This document shows, one piece after another, positions 1 through 10,000 of a stretch of 64,000 nt of DNA; within the stretch, counting starts at the first letter, position 1; each line of letters starts with the position of its first letter. Made by a program: the position numbers and the translations under genes. The notes beneath the pieces were generated by a model. That model had not been told where the DNA came from. It ran no database searches and saw nothing but the letters and a program-made list of their open reading frames with translations. Source of the DNA: Eretmocerus hayati (taxonomy: Eukaryota; Arthropoda; Insecta; Hymenoptera; Aphelinidae); assembly GCA_029851415.1 (NCBI GenBank), contig CM056742.1, positions 93,610,748 through 93,674,747 of the forward strand, read 5' to 3'.

Positions 1-330
1 GGTCCTGCGACCAGTAGATCGTGTCCCTCGTGGGTTACTCGACATTTATCTAATCCGAAACTGTTTTACCATCGGTCGATAGTGCAGATTTCCTCCTTAC
101 CGTCAGTCGATAATGCGGATTTCTTCCATACCACCAACCGAAAATGCTCCATAATCTATGTGTCTCCAGAATATTGGTTGCTCCATAACCCATATTTCAA
201 CGTCTTTTGGCTATATCTCAGTAGATAATGCCCAGACAGGCCCCGCGATGAGTTCAATGAGGCCTCCGTGGGTCTCTCTACGATTTTTCATTCCGGAACT
301 GTATAACCATCAGTCGGGAATTTTTTTTTT
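1..330. repeat. Divergent module of the Polinton-flanking repeat (copy 1)
   Basis: This segment shares blocks with 3168-3480: a stretch around 'TCTAATCCGAAACTGTTTTA', the phrase 'CTCCATAACCCATATTTCAA' and the following 'ATCTCAGYAGATAATGCC'. Inside it short units of roughly 36-40 bp end in variants of 'CATCGGTCGGTAATG'. The block order differs between the copies, as expected from unequal exchange in a tandem array. No gene is supported here. It is probably part of the terminal or subterminal repeat region of the Polinton, but I cannot locate the element's end. Confidence 0.6.
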
Positions 331-915
331 TTATTTAAGCCTTTTCAGGTCCTCTCTTGGAGTCCTATATGGCTATTAACTGTGGCGTGTAGGAGAAACT
401 GGTGTAGATGTGTGGGTCAAACTCGTCGTGTATACATTTTTAGAAAATCCTCTTGTACAGGAGAGCCGTACCTCTGAATTTCGACACTTTCGTCATCTAC
501 TAACAGAACGGTCACTGTAGTCAGATCATCCGTGGGCTGTGCAGAACACCCGCCCCGTTTTCCAGCTCCGTAGTCAGAGCACCTGAAAACTCCTGCTTCC
601 GATGCTTACGGCGTTTTACTGACAGAGTGAGAATTCCCTCCGAGTAACGCGTGAGTGAGACTGTGTCAGTGTGATGACTGTAACGAGTATACACTCTCCG
701 CATTCGCCCGGGATTGATTAACCCGTGGGGCAAGGGAAAACTTCCTTGTGAGGGAAGAAAACCCGCCCCGGAGAGCTCGGTGCCACTATCGTGTTACACA
801 TATTGGGCATATATCTCGGATAAAATACCCAATCTGCGACACTTTACACCTCCCGTTCACATTGAAAAGTCGTAAGCATCAACCAACCGATCAGAAAAGT
901 CAGCAAGCCGGGGTT
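331..915. other. Stretch without a recognisable gene
   Basis: I see no convincing coding region, RNA gene or repeat array here. A few short open frames occur on both strands but none has recognisable composition, motifs or splice signals. It lies between the repeat module at the window's left edge and the 5S-like sequence. Confidence 0.5.
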
Positions 916-1012
916 GATTAGACCGAGATGGGCGGTCACCCATCCAAGTACTAACCGCGCCCAACGTTGCTTAACTTCGATGATCGGAAGAACTGGCACT
1001 CAGCGACCCCAC
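916..1012 (-). pseudogene. 5S rRNA-derived sequence
   Basis: Read on the minus strand, about 70 bases follow the conserved middle of eukaryotic 5S rRNA, including 'CGAAGTTAAGCAACG', 'GGTTAGTACTTGGATGGG' and 'TGACCGCC', which cover the internal promoter region. The outer ends diverge and do not form the closing helix, so this is a truncated or degenerate copy rather than a working gene. It could be a 5S pseudogene or the head of a 5S-derived SINE; no SINE body was recognised next to it. Confidence 0.75.
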
Positions 1013-1360
1013 CAATGCATCGGTGATCAGTCGGGAATGCAGGTTTCTTCCTTACCACCGGTCGGTAATACATGGTTTCGGCTGTGGGAGGTGATTAGAG
1101 ACCATAAAGCACTACGCGTGCCCTTCTTCTGGGCCAAATTTCTGGGACTTATGATCCCTAATTCAGTGATTAACATTTCGAGATACAGTGGGATGCTCAT
1201 TAGCTTTTTTTTCCAGGGAGGTGACAAGGGCCCCTCCTCCGCCCTTGTCCGTGAGGTCCTACCTGCTCTGTATGTCTTTTACCATAGACAAAGGACATTC
1301 AGGGCCTCCAACCTCTCCGCATTGACCTCGCTTTCTTTTTTTTTGAATCTTTATTTCTAA
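1013..1360. repeat. Further fragment of the flanking repeat and unassigned sequence
   Basis: About 1027-1075 repeats the 'CAGTCGGGAATGCAGGTTTC ... ACCGGTCGGTAATA' phrase seen at 3300-3450. The remainder holds nothing I can identify, apart from poly-T runs just downstream of the minus-strand gene that ends near 1361. Confidence 0.4.
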
Positions 1361-2115
1361 TCAATTGTACATAATATAGATTTTTTCGCGTTCAGCTGAG
1401 GAGAGGGGGCGGTGACCTGGTGAACCAACTAGACCAGTAGAGCTCGAGTCGACCACATCCTCACCCTCGTCGTCATCAGGGTCGCGGACGAAAGTCTGCA
1501 GATACCGGCGATTGTTCATCATCCACTGTTGGAGCTTGTGCGCAGTTTTCACCGCGCAGGAGGGTTCTAAATGTTCAGGGTGAAGATTGCACAGCACCGT
1601 GTCCGCGACATGTATTCTCCTCAAAGCCGGGCAGCCGAGTCCCCCCAAGTCATCGATCAAGCTGTAAGGGGAATGAAGAGGTTAGGTCGATGACGAGGGT
1701 AAGTCGATACCAATACCCACGTGAAGGGAAGCTGATTCATCAGCCATCTCTTCTTCTCCAACCCTTTGACGAAGACCCTCCTAGCAGTTCCCAGCTTGTC
1801 CTGGAGGACCGTCTTAACCTCGCTGTAAGGAACATCCCCAGCACCCCATCTCAAACCGTGGAAGTTGTATTCCAACCAGCGGTTACTCGACTTATGCTCC
1901 CGAGCCAGGGTATGCCAAGAGTGAGGAGGCTGGAAGTGGTATACTATAGGAACAGCTTCCTCGGAGACTGCCAGAATGGCCACCTCCTTGGCTACGAAGT
2001 CGTTGTTGTAGGTGAGGAAACCCTGGACGTCCAGAACGTAATCCATCTTGACGACTACTGAGCTTCTCCGCGATCTACCACTCTCATATATCCTTGACAT
2101 GGCAAACTCATCCAC
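1361..2115 (-). CDS. Accessory gene A, intact spliced copy (unknown function)
   Basis: A two-exon minus-strand gene: exon 1 from 2115 (first ATG at 2098, a second at 2045) to 1721, a 59-bp intron 1720-1662 with donor GTGGGT and a pyrimidine-rich acceptor ending TTACAG, and exon 2 from 1661 to 1361. Splicing keeps the frame across a segment that matches its paralogue at 15459-15979. Shared landmarks are an N-terminal 'V..V.GF' strand, a central 'NRWLE..xHG..W..GD.PY' block, a 'V.VKG...K.WL' strand, a 'D.EDxG' segment and a C-terminal 'C..H......CA...' block. The last two resemble the end of RNase H-fold exonucleases, but that is a weak inference. The tail is acidic and serine-rich. It is probably carried by the Polinton because its sister lies among the capsid genes. 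Unlike that sister it has no internal stop. Confidence 0.65.
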
Positions 2116-2194
2116 CCCCCCCCCCCACTCTCACATCTAGAGCCCCCAGATTCTTCTGTGGAGGAGGGGATTGCGAGAGTTCTATGCTGTGTGA

Positions 2195-2217
2195 GAAACT
2201 TCTAGAATATTCCAGAA
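2195..2217. promoter_or_regulatory. Heat-shock element 1 (five perfect units)
   Basis: Five alternating nGAAn/nTTCn pentamers occur in perfect register (GAA, TTC, GAA, TTC, GAA, each separated by two bases). This is the binding pattern of heat-shock factor trimers. It lies about 240 bp upstream of the TATA box at 2454. Confidence 0.8.
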
Positions 2218-2339
2218 ATATCGTTGAGATACCTTGCTCCTCTGGCTTCTGTGAACGTGTGCAATCCAGCTCAACCGATTCCTGTAAGCACTAGATGCTT
2301 CTATTGCATCATGCACTCAAGCCAATGGGGATGGAAGTA

Positions 2340-2352
2340 GAATATTCGGGAA
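2340..2352. promoter_or_regulatory. Heat-shock element 2 (three perfect units)
   Basis: GAA-TA-TTC-GG-GAA forms three perfect pentamers in register, the minimum site for one heat-shock factor trimer. It lies between the two stronger elements at 2195 and 2419. Confidence 0.75.
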
Positions 2353-2418
2353 GTAACTGGTCTGATTCATTGCATCAACATGAGCGCGTGGAAACCTGCT
2401 TCAGCGGTTTCTGCAAGC

Positions 2419-2441
2419 TTCCCGATTCTTCTAGAAGCTTC
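2419..2441. promoter_or_regulatory. Heat-shock element 3, adjacent to TATA box
   Basis: TTC-CC-GAt-TC-TTC-TA-GAA-GC-TTC gives units in register, four perfect and one with a single mismatch. It ends 12 bp before the TATA box, the classic spacing of a heat-shock promoter. Confidence 0.8.
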
Positions 2442-2453
2442 CATTGCCGAGCC

Positions 2454-2461
2454 TATATATA
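2454..2461 (+). promoter_or_regulatory. TATA box of the heat-shock-type promoter
   Basis: TATATATA lies directly downstream of three heat-shock elements. About 30 bp further on begins a leader that runs to a consensus splice donor at 2779. The next plausible acceptor (pyrimidine tract plus CAG) is directly before the polymerase ATG at 3555, so this is the best candidate promoter for polB. Confidence 0.7.
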
Positions 2462-2484
2462 CGTGTGTGTGGTGCCGGGCGCGC

Positions 2485-2778
2485 CAGTTGGAAACGATCC
2501 TCCGCTGGCTTCAGTTCTCCCGTGTCTCGTGCTCCAGTGCTCTCACCTAGTGCTCAGTGTTCAGTGCTAGAAGACGAGGTCGAACGTTACGATTACCGAG
2601 CGTGCCCCGCGACTGTGCCTCGTGCAAACAAAGTGATTATACTCAGTGTCTTGTGCCAGGAGACGACGTACCTAGTGTAGCAGACGACAAATCTGTCTTA
2701 GCAGACGGTACATCTGGCTCAGCAGACAACACATCTGGCTCAGCAGACGACGCAATACATCCCAAGATCAGTGGAATG
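2485..2778 (+). other. Putative non-coding leader exon of the polB transcript
   Basis: The segment has no good ATG-initiated frame. It includes internal repeats built on 'TCTGGCTCAGCAGACRAC' and ends at AATG|GTGAGT, an excellent splice donor. An acceptor with a run of C and T ends in CAG at about 3552, two bases before the polymerase start codon. The intron of about 770 bp between them contains the repeat module 3010-3480. That the exons are joined is inferred from signals only. Confidence 0.5.
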
Positions 2779-3009
2779 GTGAGTACCTAGCATTAGATAT
2801 AACCCCGGGCGTGGAGTTGGATGAAGTCTTTTCGTGATTCATGCCTCGTCATTACCGACCAGGGAGCATATTCATCACGCGAACATAACCTCAAGGAATT
2901 CTCATGATACTCTAGAGACTACGACAGCCGGTGAGCCCCAGACCTTAGCTCGACCCCGCGGTACATAACCTCAAAACACATTGTAAGGGAAGGTGTAAAC
3001 GTGTCTTCT

Positions 3010-3480
3010 TGACCCACACAACCTCACCTTCATCCAACCTGCTCCATAACCCATGCGTTTGCGAGAGATAGGTTGCCCCATAATCGAACTTGCTCCATAA
3101 CCCATGTGTCCCCAGAAGATGGGTTGCTCCATAACCCATGTGCCTCTAAAAAATTGGTTGCTCCATCACCCGACTTGCTCCATAACCCATATTTCAAGGT
3201 TTTCCGGCCGTATCTCAGCAGATAATGCCCTGGGAGGTCCCGCGACCAGTGCATCGTGTCCCTCCTAGGTTATTCGACATTTTTCTAATCCGAAACTGTT
3301 TTACCATCGGTCGGTAATGTAGGCCCCTTCTTCACCAACGGTCGGCAAAGTAGATTTCTCCCGTGCCATCGATCGGTAATGAAGATATCTTCCTCGCCAT
3401 CGCTCGGTAAAGTAGGTTTCTCTCCCTCGGTCGGTAATGCAGGTTTCTCCGACGGCAGTCGCTAGTATTGCTCTGTTCTA
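3010..3480. repeat. Polinton-flanking repeat module (copy 2) with TCCATAACCC motifs
   Basis: The phrase 'GCTCCATAACCCAT' or a close variant recurs about five times between 3045 and 3195. It is followed by the block shared with 1-330 and then by four to five short units ending in 'GGTCGGTAATG'. The reverse complement of the core, 'GGGTTATGGA', recurs in inverted orientation at 17.6 kb, consistent with subterminal inverted repeats of the Polinton. Confidence 0.55.
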
Positions 3481-3554
3481 GAATATCCCTGCCATTTTCC
3501 GATGACTTCTTTCGCATGTAAACCAGCCAACATCTCTTTCCCCCTCCCTCAGAT

Positions 3555-6500
3555 ATGGATACTCCACAGTATTATTGTGAGTTAGCCCAACAGCTGCGCA
3601 ATGCTCTGCGTATCGTTGAGGCAGGTCATATGACATTCAGCGATATCTGGGATAGATGCTTGATCGCAAAGGAGAGCTTGGGAAAATTGAATGGTATCCT
3701 GAGATCGGTTCAGCTGAGCAAAGAAGATAGACAGAGCTTCCGTTCCGCCTTCATACAGCTTCAGAATGTCCATGATCTGCTGGATTATGAATTTTGGCAT
3801 CGTGTGGGGGCAAGAGAACTTGTTGCCTTGGGATCTGGTCTAGAGTCAGATGTTGTGACTGACCAGCCACCCCCAGAGGAACCAGTCAACGGTAACGAGG
3901 ATGGTAGGTCCCGACTCATCATCAAATAATAACTGAGAGAATATATACCGACAGATCACTCATTTTCCAGCAAATACTCCTCATCACTCTTACGGAATTG
4001 CCAGACGACTTCGTGGTTCTCTGCAGCGTATCACATCTGGAGACGCTTCATACAAAGATATGTGGGACTGGTGTCTCATTGCGAGACAAGCCGTAGCTTC
4101 TGTGAATGAGATTATAACGGCACGCCATCTCAACCACGGGTTGAGAGAGAGTTTCCAGTCAGTCCTCGCTCAGCTCCAAAGTCTTCACGATCGGCTGGAA
4201 CACGAATTTTGGACCCAAGTTGGGGTGGAAGAGCTTGTAGCTCAGGGATCCGGGTTGGAACCGATGGATGCAAGCGGACAGCAGCCAGATGCCAGCAGAC
4301 AGCAGCCAGATGCCAGCAGCCAGCAGCCAGATGCCAGCAGCCAGCAGCCACATGTCGAGCGGCCAGACAATCAGGATGCAGGTGTCAAGTGGGGCAGCGT
4401 GAGATCCGCATTCGATCGACGAATAGTGACTGGCGTTATCACGAACCTGCATCACCTCGACATCAACAGCCTCATGGATGCTGCCAAAGCAGTCTTCGAA
4501 GAACAGGTGTCGGAGCTCGTTGCTCAGCATCAAACACTAAAGATCAACACGATGCTTTACATCGAGTTTTCGAAGATAAGGAATGACGAAGAGGTAGTTG
4601 AACTCGTTCCTTTCAACACCAAGAATGAAGTCGTTGACATGAGTTCTAATCCCAGAGAATGGTTTGAAACTAACGTCCACACAGTCATGGCAAAGGATGT
4701 CGAAGAGTTCGAAGGGCATGAGTCGGGGTGGTCGATGCGCACAATCTCGCATCTCGTCGTCAACATCAATAAATATAACCCTCTGCGACCAGGATCCTAT
4801 ATTCCGCTACCCGAACCAATTGCCAACCGACAACCATGCATCAATGTGCAGAACATGAATGATGACAAATGTTTCATGTGGGCGGTGCTTTCAGCTCTGC
4901 ATCCAGCTGGGCGGAATCCACAGCGATTGAGCCACTACAAAGAATACGAGGAAGAACTCAACTTCGATGGGATCAACTTCCCATTCGCTCCCAAAGATAT
5001 CTCGAAGTTTGAGCGTCAGAATAAGAGCATTTCAATCAGTCTGTTCATGCTAGAGAAGAGAGGGCAGAAATTCGAGGTGACAACTTGTCGCATTGCTCCA
5101 ACTTACAGGGAGAAGCACATCCACATCCTTCTTGTTGAGCAAGACTACGCCAATAAGACCAGTGGTGGGGAAACTGAAGATGAAGAGGCCCCCAGGTTTC
5201 ACTACGTCTGGATAAAATCTTTGTCTCGTCTCGTGTATAGCCAGCTCTCCGGGCGCCAGAACAAGTCCTGGATTTGCGACCGCTGCCTTCACATATTTCG
5301 TACCGAAGATTTCTTGAAGCGGCATATCGTCGATTGCGCTGAGATCCACAAGTGCAGGGTGAAATTACCCAACCCCGACGAAGCTTTTCTTGAGTTCTCG
5401 AGTCATTTTCGTACAGAGAAGGTACCATTCGTGGTCTACACAGATTTTGAGTGTATGCTGGAACCCGTGGACGATGTTGAGCATATAAGTCATCATCATG
5501 AACCTGTCAGTGTTGGTCTTTACATCAAATGCAGCTTCGATGATCGGTTGTCACGGTACAAGTCCTATCGACGCAAAGAAGGGGAAGATAGCCCAGCTGA
5601 ATGGTTCGTCATGGAACTTCACAAGCTCGCTCAAGATCTCGACAATGCGTTGACCAATCCACGTCCGATGGATACTCTGACGATTCAAGAAAAACTCTCG
5701 TTCAATACGGCAACACATTGTCACGTCTGTCGGAAGCCCTTCAAGCCTGAAAATCGCAAAGTCCGTGACCACTGTCACTTCACCGGGAGGTAAATTCATT
5801 TCTTCTCTTGTTCACATGATCATTGCTGGGGAACTTCATAATTAAACCTCCTTCCAGGTACCGGGGTGCAGCCCACAATAGCTGTAATCTCAATTTTAGG
5901 ACCTCAAAAGTGGTTCCAGTGGTATTTCATAACCTTTCAGGCTACGATTCACACCTATTCATCAAAGAGCTTGTGCGCTGCTACGAAGGAGACGTGAAGT
6001 TGATACCACAGACGAAAGAGCGATACATTTCTTTCACGAAATACATCAAAGGCATGAAAATTCAACTGCGCTTCATCGACTCATTCAGGTTCATGGCCTC
6101 ATCTCTCGACAAACTCTCTTCTTACCTCACTGAACACAAGATTATCGAGCAGGTCTTCGGGGCTCAGTATACTTCAGAACAAATTACTCTCTTGAAGAAG
6201 AAAGGAGTATTTCCATACGAATATTTGACGAACTATGAAAAACTCGAGGAAAAACAACTCCCACCACGGGAGGCTTTCTACGGCAGTCTGAGTGGTGAAG
6301 GTATCTCTGATGAGGAATACAATCACGCAAAGAAGGCGTGGGAAGAGTTTCAGATTGAGACTTTGGGAGATTACTCAGACCTGTATCTGAAGACTGACGT
6401 CATCCTCCTCGCCAACGTCTTCGAGAATTTCAGGGACACGTGTTTGAGGACGTATAAACTAGATCCAGCGCACTATCACACCGTGCCAGGACTTGCCTTC

Positions 6501-8156
6501 GACGCTATGCTCAAGGAAACGGGAATTTGCTTGGAACTCTTCACAGATATCGACATGCTGAACTTCGTCAAGCGTGGAATTAGGGGTGGTAAGTTCAAGC
6601 CAACCCTATAACCTATGATCAGTGATTTTTTTTCAAGCCAGTCCCTTTCTTCACAGGTCTTAGTCAGTGCAGTAATCGATTCTCAGAGGCGAACAATCCT
6701 TACATGGGTCAGGACTACGACCCTACCAAGCCTGATAAATACCTGATGTATTTTGACGTCAATAACCTCTACGGATGGGCTATGAAGCAATCTCTACCGT
6801 ACGAAGGTTTCAAATGGGTTGACCCTACAACTATCGAAGATGTAAGCAAAATCTCCGATGATGCTGGTGTTGCTTACATTTTAGAGGTTGATCTTTGCTA
6901 TCCCTCGGAGATTCATGACCGTCACAAGGATCTGCCGATGTGCCCAGAACACAAGGCTCCTCCCGGAACAACTCAGAAGAAACTGCTCACAACGCTCTCT
7001 GACAAAGAGAGATATGTTGTGCACTATAGGACTCTCAAACAGGTAACACGGAGAGACAATGATTTTGAAAGCATATATATTCCATGAGCTTCATTTTCAG
7101 GCTCTCGCGCACGGTATCCAACTCAAGAAGATCCACAGAGTTCTCCAATTTAAACAAAAACCTCGTTTGGCAAGTTATATAGACCTGAATACTAAAGAAC
7201 GTCAAAACTCTAAGAATGATTTCGAGAAAATGTTCTATAAGTTGATGAACAACTCCGTATTCGGCAAGTTGATGGAGGACGAGCTGAGAAGGATTACTGT
7301 CAAGCTACCAAGGAAGTGAGAAGGGCGGTCTGGCGCCGAATATTATATCTCCAAGCCAAACTTCCACAGCTGTGCCATATTTGGGGACGATGTGGCTGCA
7401 ATACAGCTAACAAAGGCGGAGGTCACAATCACAAAACCGATCTATGCGGGACTCAGCGTATTAGACATCTCCAAGACCCAATTGTATCGGTTTCACTATG
7501 AATTCATGAAGGAAAAAGTACCCCAGTCGAAGCTCATGTACACAGACACCGACAGCCTGATTTATGAGGTCACTGGCGTCGATATGTACAAGGTGATAGG
7601 GGAAAACATCAGCGAATTCGAAACCTCAGTCTATGACCCCCAAAATGTCCATGGAATCCCACTTGCCAATAAAAGAGTACCCGGGAAAATGTCGGATGAA
7701 CTCAACGGCCGACCTATGCGAGCATTCTGTGGCCTGCGAAGTAAGCTATATGCGTACAAGGTGCATGGAGATGGTGTCTTCAAGAAAGCAAAGGGGGTGA
7801 GAGGTCCGACTATCAAGACCGTGACTTTCGATGACTACGTGCAATGTCTCATGGACAACTCATTCTTGACGAGGGAGCAGACGGCAATCCGCTCGCGACT
7901 CCATGTACTACGGACTGAAGTCCATAAAAAGATTGTCCTGAATGCTAACGATAACAAGCGACATCTTATCCAAGGTAACACCGATACACTACCACATGGC
8001 CACTACAGTATCCAAGAGTCACTAGTTGAAATGACCAATGAGAGCAATAGTTCTGTGGAGGGGAGTGCCCTACTTAAGCGAGTGCGCGAACCTTCAGAGC
8101 TCATATCTGTCGAGGAGCCTGCAGAGAAAAGAACTCGATACGTGGACAACTGTTAG
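3555..8156 (+). CDS. polB: Polinton protein-primed DNA polymerase B, five exons, one nonsense codon
   Basis: The replicative polymerase of the Polinton. Exons by splice signals: 3555-3903, 3971-5789, 5858-6588, 6657-7042, 7101-8156; introns are 58-68 bp, all GT-AG, and every join keeps frame, giving about 1446 codons. Residues 1-100 and about 118-215 are two diverged copies of one helical domain. A Q/P-rich 21-bp repeat and a Cys/His zinc region follow. Exonuclease motifs: YTDFE (near 607), GYDSH (near 751), YLKTDV (near 897). Polymerase motifs: YFDVNNLYG (A, near 997), KLMNNSVFGK (B, near 1141), YTDTDS (C, near 1242). The catalytic residues are present. A TGA at 7317-7319, in an otherwise open frame between motifs B and C, would truncate the protein before motif C, so this copy is probably dead unless it is read through. 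It sits downstream of a heat-shock-type promoter. Confidence 0.9.
4266..4352 (+). repeat. In-frame 21-bp tandem repeat in polB
   Basis: Four copies of a 21-bp unit encode a seven-residue Asp-Ala-Ser-x-Gln-Gln-Pro period. It forms a hydrophilic linker between the duplicated N-terminal domain and the rest of the polymerase. The length preserves frame, and the unit count may vary between copies of the element. Confidence 0.85.
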
Positions 8157-8165
8157 CTAATTACG

Positions 8166-8233
8166 GTGAGTTCCTGGTGATCTTCCTAGAGAGCATCTTC
8201 TAGAATCTCCACTCATCCTCTATTCCATTCCAG
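8166..8233 (+). promoter_or_regulatory. Possible short intron ahead of the OB-fold gene
   Basis: A strong donor (ACG|GTGAGT at about 8166) lies ten bases after the polB stop, and a good acceptor (CATTCCAG) lies immediately before the next ATG at 8234. This is the same layout as at the polB start and suggests the OB-fold gene is reached by splicing of a polB-region transcript. A TTC-TA-GAA heat-shock-like half site lies inside it. Confidence 0.4.
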
Positions 8234-8551
8234 ATGGATCTTTCGGAATTGAATGAAGTGGCCCAAGGTGGCTTCTTACCCACTCTGAAAATCTCCGACC
8301 TGGACAAAAATCGCCCCTACATAATAACCCAACTCAAGCACGTGAACACCAAATATGGGCCAAAGATCGTAGCTACGATAGACGACGAGTTCGACGTTTT
8401 TCTACCTAAGAAAGTCTGCTTGTATCTTTGCGCTAATCCAGAGATAAACTTGGACATGATGAATGCCGCCGACAAGAAGAGTATCGTGTTGAAGCGCACC
8501 GATACAGGAATTGAATTTCATCCATTGAAATCTGAATGGACATATTGTTAA
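8234..8551 (+). CDS. OB-fold-like protein, probable ssDNA-binding
   Basis: 105 residues, starting at an ATG next to a splice acceptor, stop TAA, with AATAAA ten bases downstream (about 8561). The centre, 'YIITQLKHVNTKYGPKIV' followed by 'DDEFDVFLP', has the strand pattern of small OB-fold single-strand-binding proteins that sit next to polB in several Polintons. The proposed role is coating single-stranded replication intermediates. It converges with the integrase gene. The assignment comes from strand pattern and neighbourhood, not from a catalytic motif. Confidence 0.6.
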   Translation: MDLSELNEVAQGGFLPTLKISDLDKNRPYIITQLKHVNTKYGPKIVATIDDEFDVFLPKKVCLYLCANPEINLDMMNAADKKSIVLKRTDTGIEFHPLKSEWTYC

Positions 8552-8673
8552 TGAATCTGTAATAAAGTTGAGAAATGAGAGTCAATGGAGGAGTAGTGGC
8601 TTCGTATATGAAGCGGGTAGACTCCACAGACAAGGGCGGTGGCGGGGCCTCTGTCACTCTCATTTCTCTTTCT

Positions 8674-9591
8674 TCAAATCTCATCTCTATCTATCCAACT
8701 GTTGTGAGTATCGTCGAAACCCAACCACTTCACGAGGACTTGGTTTCCTCTCCTCCTGATGATTTTTTCAACTAGGTATACATGAGGATACTTGGATGGG
8801 GATAGTTCCTGTTCATAGAATCCCCCGGAAACATCGTTGCCTTGATAATCTCTAAGATGGTATGTCACTGGACTAGTCAAGGCCACTCTCCTAATGGTGA
8901 ATATCTCTGTTGTCCAGTTTGGCGTGTAGCCTTTCTCAAATACATGCTTCATTTTACTGACGCGCACATGATCTCCGACCTTGAACTTCGGCCTGCTCCG
9001 GGGCTGATCTCCACCATTATACAATTGCAAGATATTGCGTTCATTGCGAAGAGTAACGTTTTTTGGTTCGATGCCAATAGTGCGATGTTTTTTTCCATTG
9101 TACTCTTCCATTAGACCGGGCAATATGTCGAGCCACTTGTAACTTCCACGTAAACTGAAGCGATTCCGCATCATATTCTTCAACGTGCGGTTGAAGCGCT
9201 CGCAAATTGATGCCTTCCTATTACTGTACGTAGAGTAGAGATTGACGGTGTATTCGTTCATGAGCCCTTGAAACTCGGCATTATAGAATTCTTCCCCGTT
9301 GTCTGTCTGGAGATTCTTTGGAACGTGCCCTTGACGGAAGACAGATCTCATTGCGGCCGTGACGTATGCACATGTCTTCTTTTTCACCGGTACAGCCCAA
9401 GCAAATTTAGAAAAAACGTCGATGACTGTAAGCAGATAATTGTATCCCTTGTTAACTCTAGCGTAAGGCTGCATTTCTACTAGATCAGCTTGCCACGTCT
9501 CGTGCAAGCCCCGCATCTCAAACTTGCGACGTAAGTAGTTCCGCCGCGCAGGCTTATGGAGCTCCTCCACAACTTGTTCCATGTTGAACAT
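8674..9591 (-). CDS. int: Polinton retrovirus-type integrase with chromodomain
   Basis: An rve-family DDE integrase that inserts the linear Polinton DNA. The frame is open to 9621 but the first good ATG is at 9591. The catalytic triad is visible: Asp in 'WQADLVEM', Asp in 'QTDNGEEF', and Glu in 'CERFNRTLK' about 35 residues further. The C-terminal 60 residues form a chromodomain ('VEKIIRRRGNQVLVKWLGF' then 'HNSWI'), which in related elements directs insertion to particular chromatin. The reading frame has no break. The upstream gene on the same strand starts at 9970. Confidence 0.92.
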   Translation of the reverse strand: MFNMEQVVEELHKPARRNYLRRKFEMRGLHETWQADLVEMQPYARVNKGYNYLLTVIDVFSKFAWAVPVKKKTCAYVTAAMRSVFRQGHVPKNLQTDNGEEFYNAEFQGLMNEYTVNLYSTYSNRKASICERFNRTLKNMMRNRFSLRGSYKWLDILPGLMEEYNGKKHRTIGIEPKNVTLRNERNILQLYNGGDQPRSRPKFKVGDHVRVSKMKHVFEKGYTPNWTTEIFTIRRVALTSPVTYHLRDYQGNDVSGGFYEQELSPSKYPHVYLVEKIIRRRGNQVLVKWLGFDDTHNSWIDRDEI

Positions 9592-9607
9592 TCGATTGAG
9601 AAATGAA

Positions 9608-9970
9608 TCATCTATCTGCACTCGAGCTGTATTTATTCAAATAGTCATCGGGTAGTTCTTGTTTTTGAATCAATGCAAAGATCACTCGGTTGAACATGTC
9701 GATGTCTCTCAGTATCTCATTCTGAGAATTGAGGAAGTTTCCATCCATCTCCTTGATTCGCGTTTGCATCTTCTGTGACGAGTCTTGGATGAACTGCAAC
9801 ATTGTTTTTAAGTTGACTGCGTCTTTCATGTCCCTTGGACCGGCCACGTTGCAAAGTCTTTTGTTGTCCATGTCGCATTGATTGTCAATAGTTAATCTAA
9901 ACCCAATGCCGGGAGGGCCGCGTTGTCCACCACCCTTCCCTTGCTTACGTCCGAATAGATCGACATCCAT
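9608..9970 (-). CDS. Small Polinton protein with collar/fibre-like repeat
   Basis: 120 residues from an ATG at 9970. A Gly-rich head precedes a segment of the form 'GFRLTIDNQCDMDNKRL..V..P....DAVNL', a pattern shared by phage and virus fibre or collar proteins and seen in many insect Polintons. A helical, probably coiled-coil segment follows (about residues 55-105). A trimeric virion-surface role is only a guess. A TATA box at 10005-10012 lies 35 bp upstream, so the leader must be very short. The 3' end nearly abuts the integrase gene. Confidence 0.65.
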   Translation of the reverse strand: MDVDLFGRKQGKGGGQRGPPGIGFRLTIDNQCDMDNKRLCNVAGPRDMKDAVNLKTMLQFIQDSSQKMQTRIKEMDGNFLNSQNEILRDIDMFNRVIFALIQKQELPDDYLNKYSSSADR

Positions 9971-10000
9971 ATTGGAACTGATTAAGAAGATTGAGGGTAC

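Noticed and set aside
8166..8233. Heat-shock element ahead of the OB-fold gene
   Set aside because: Only two perfect units plus a partial one (TTC-TA-GAA-TC-TCC) occur; that is too weak to list as a separate site.
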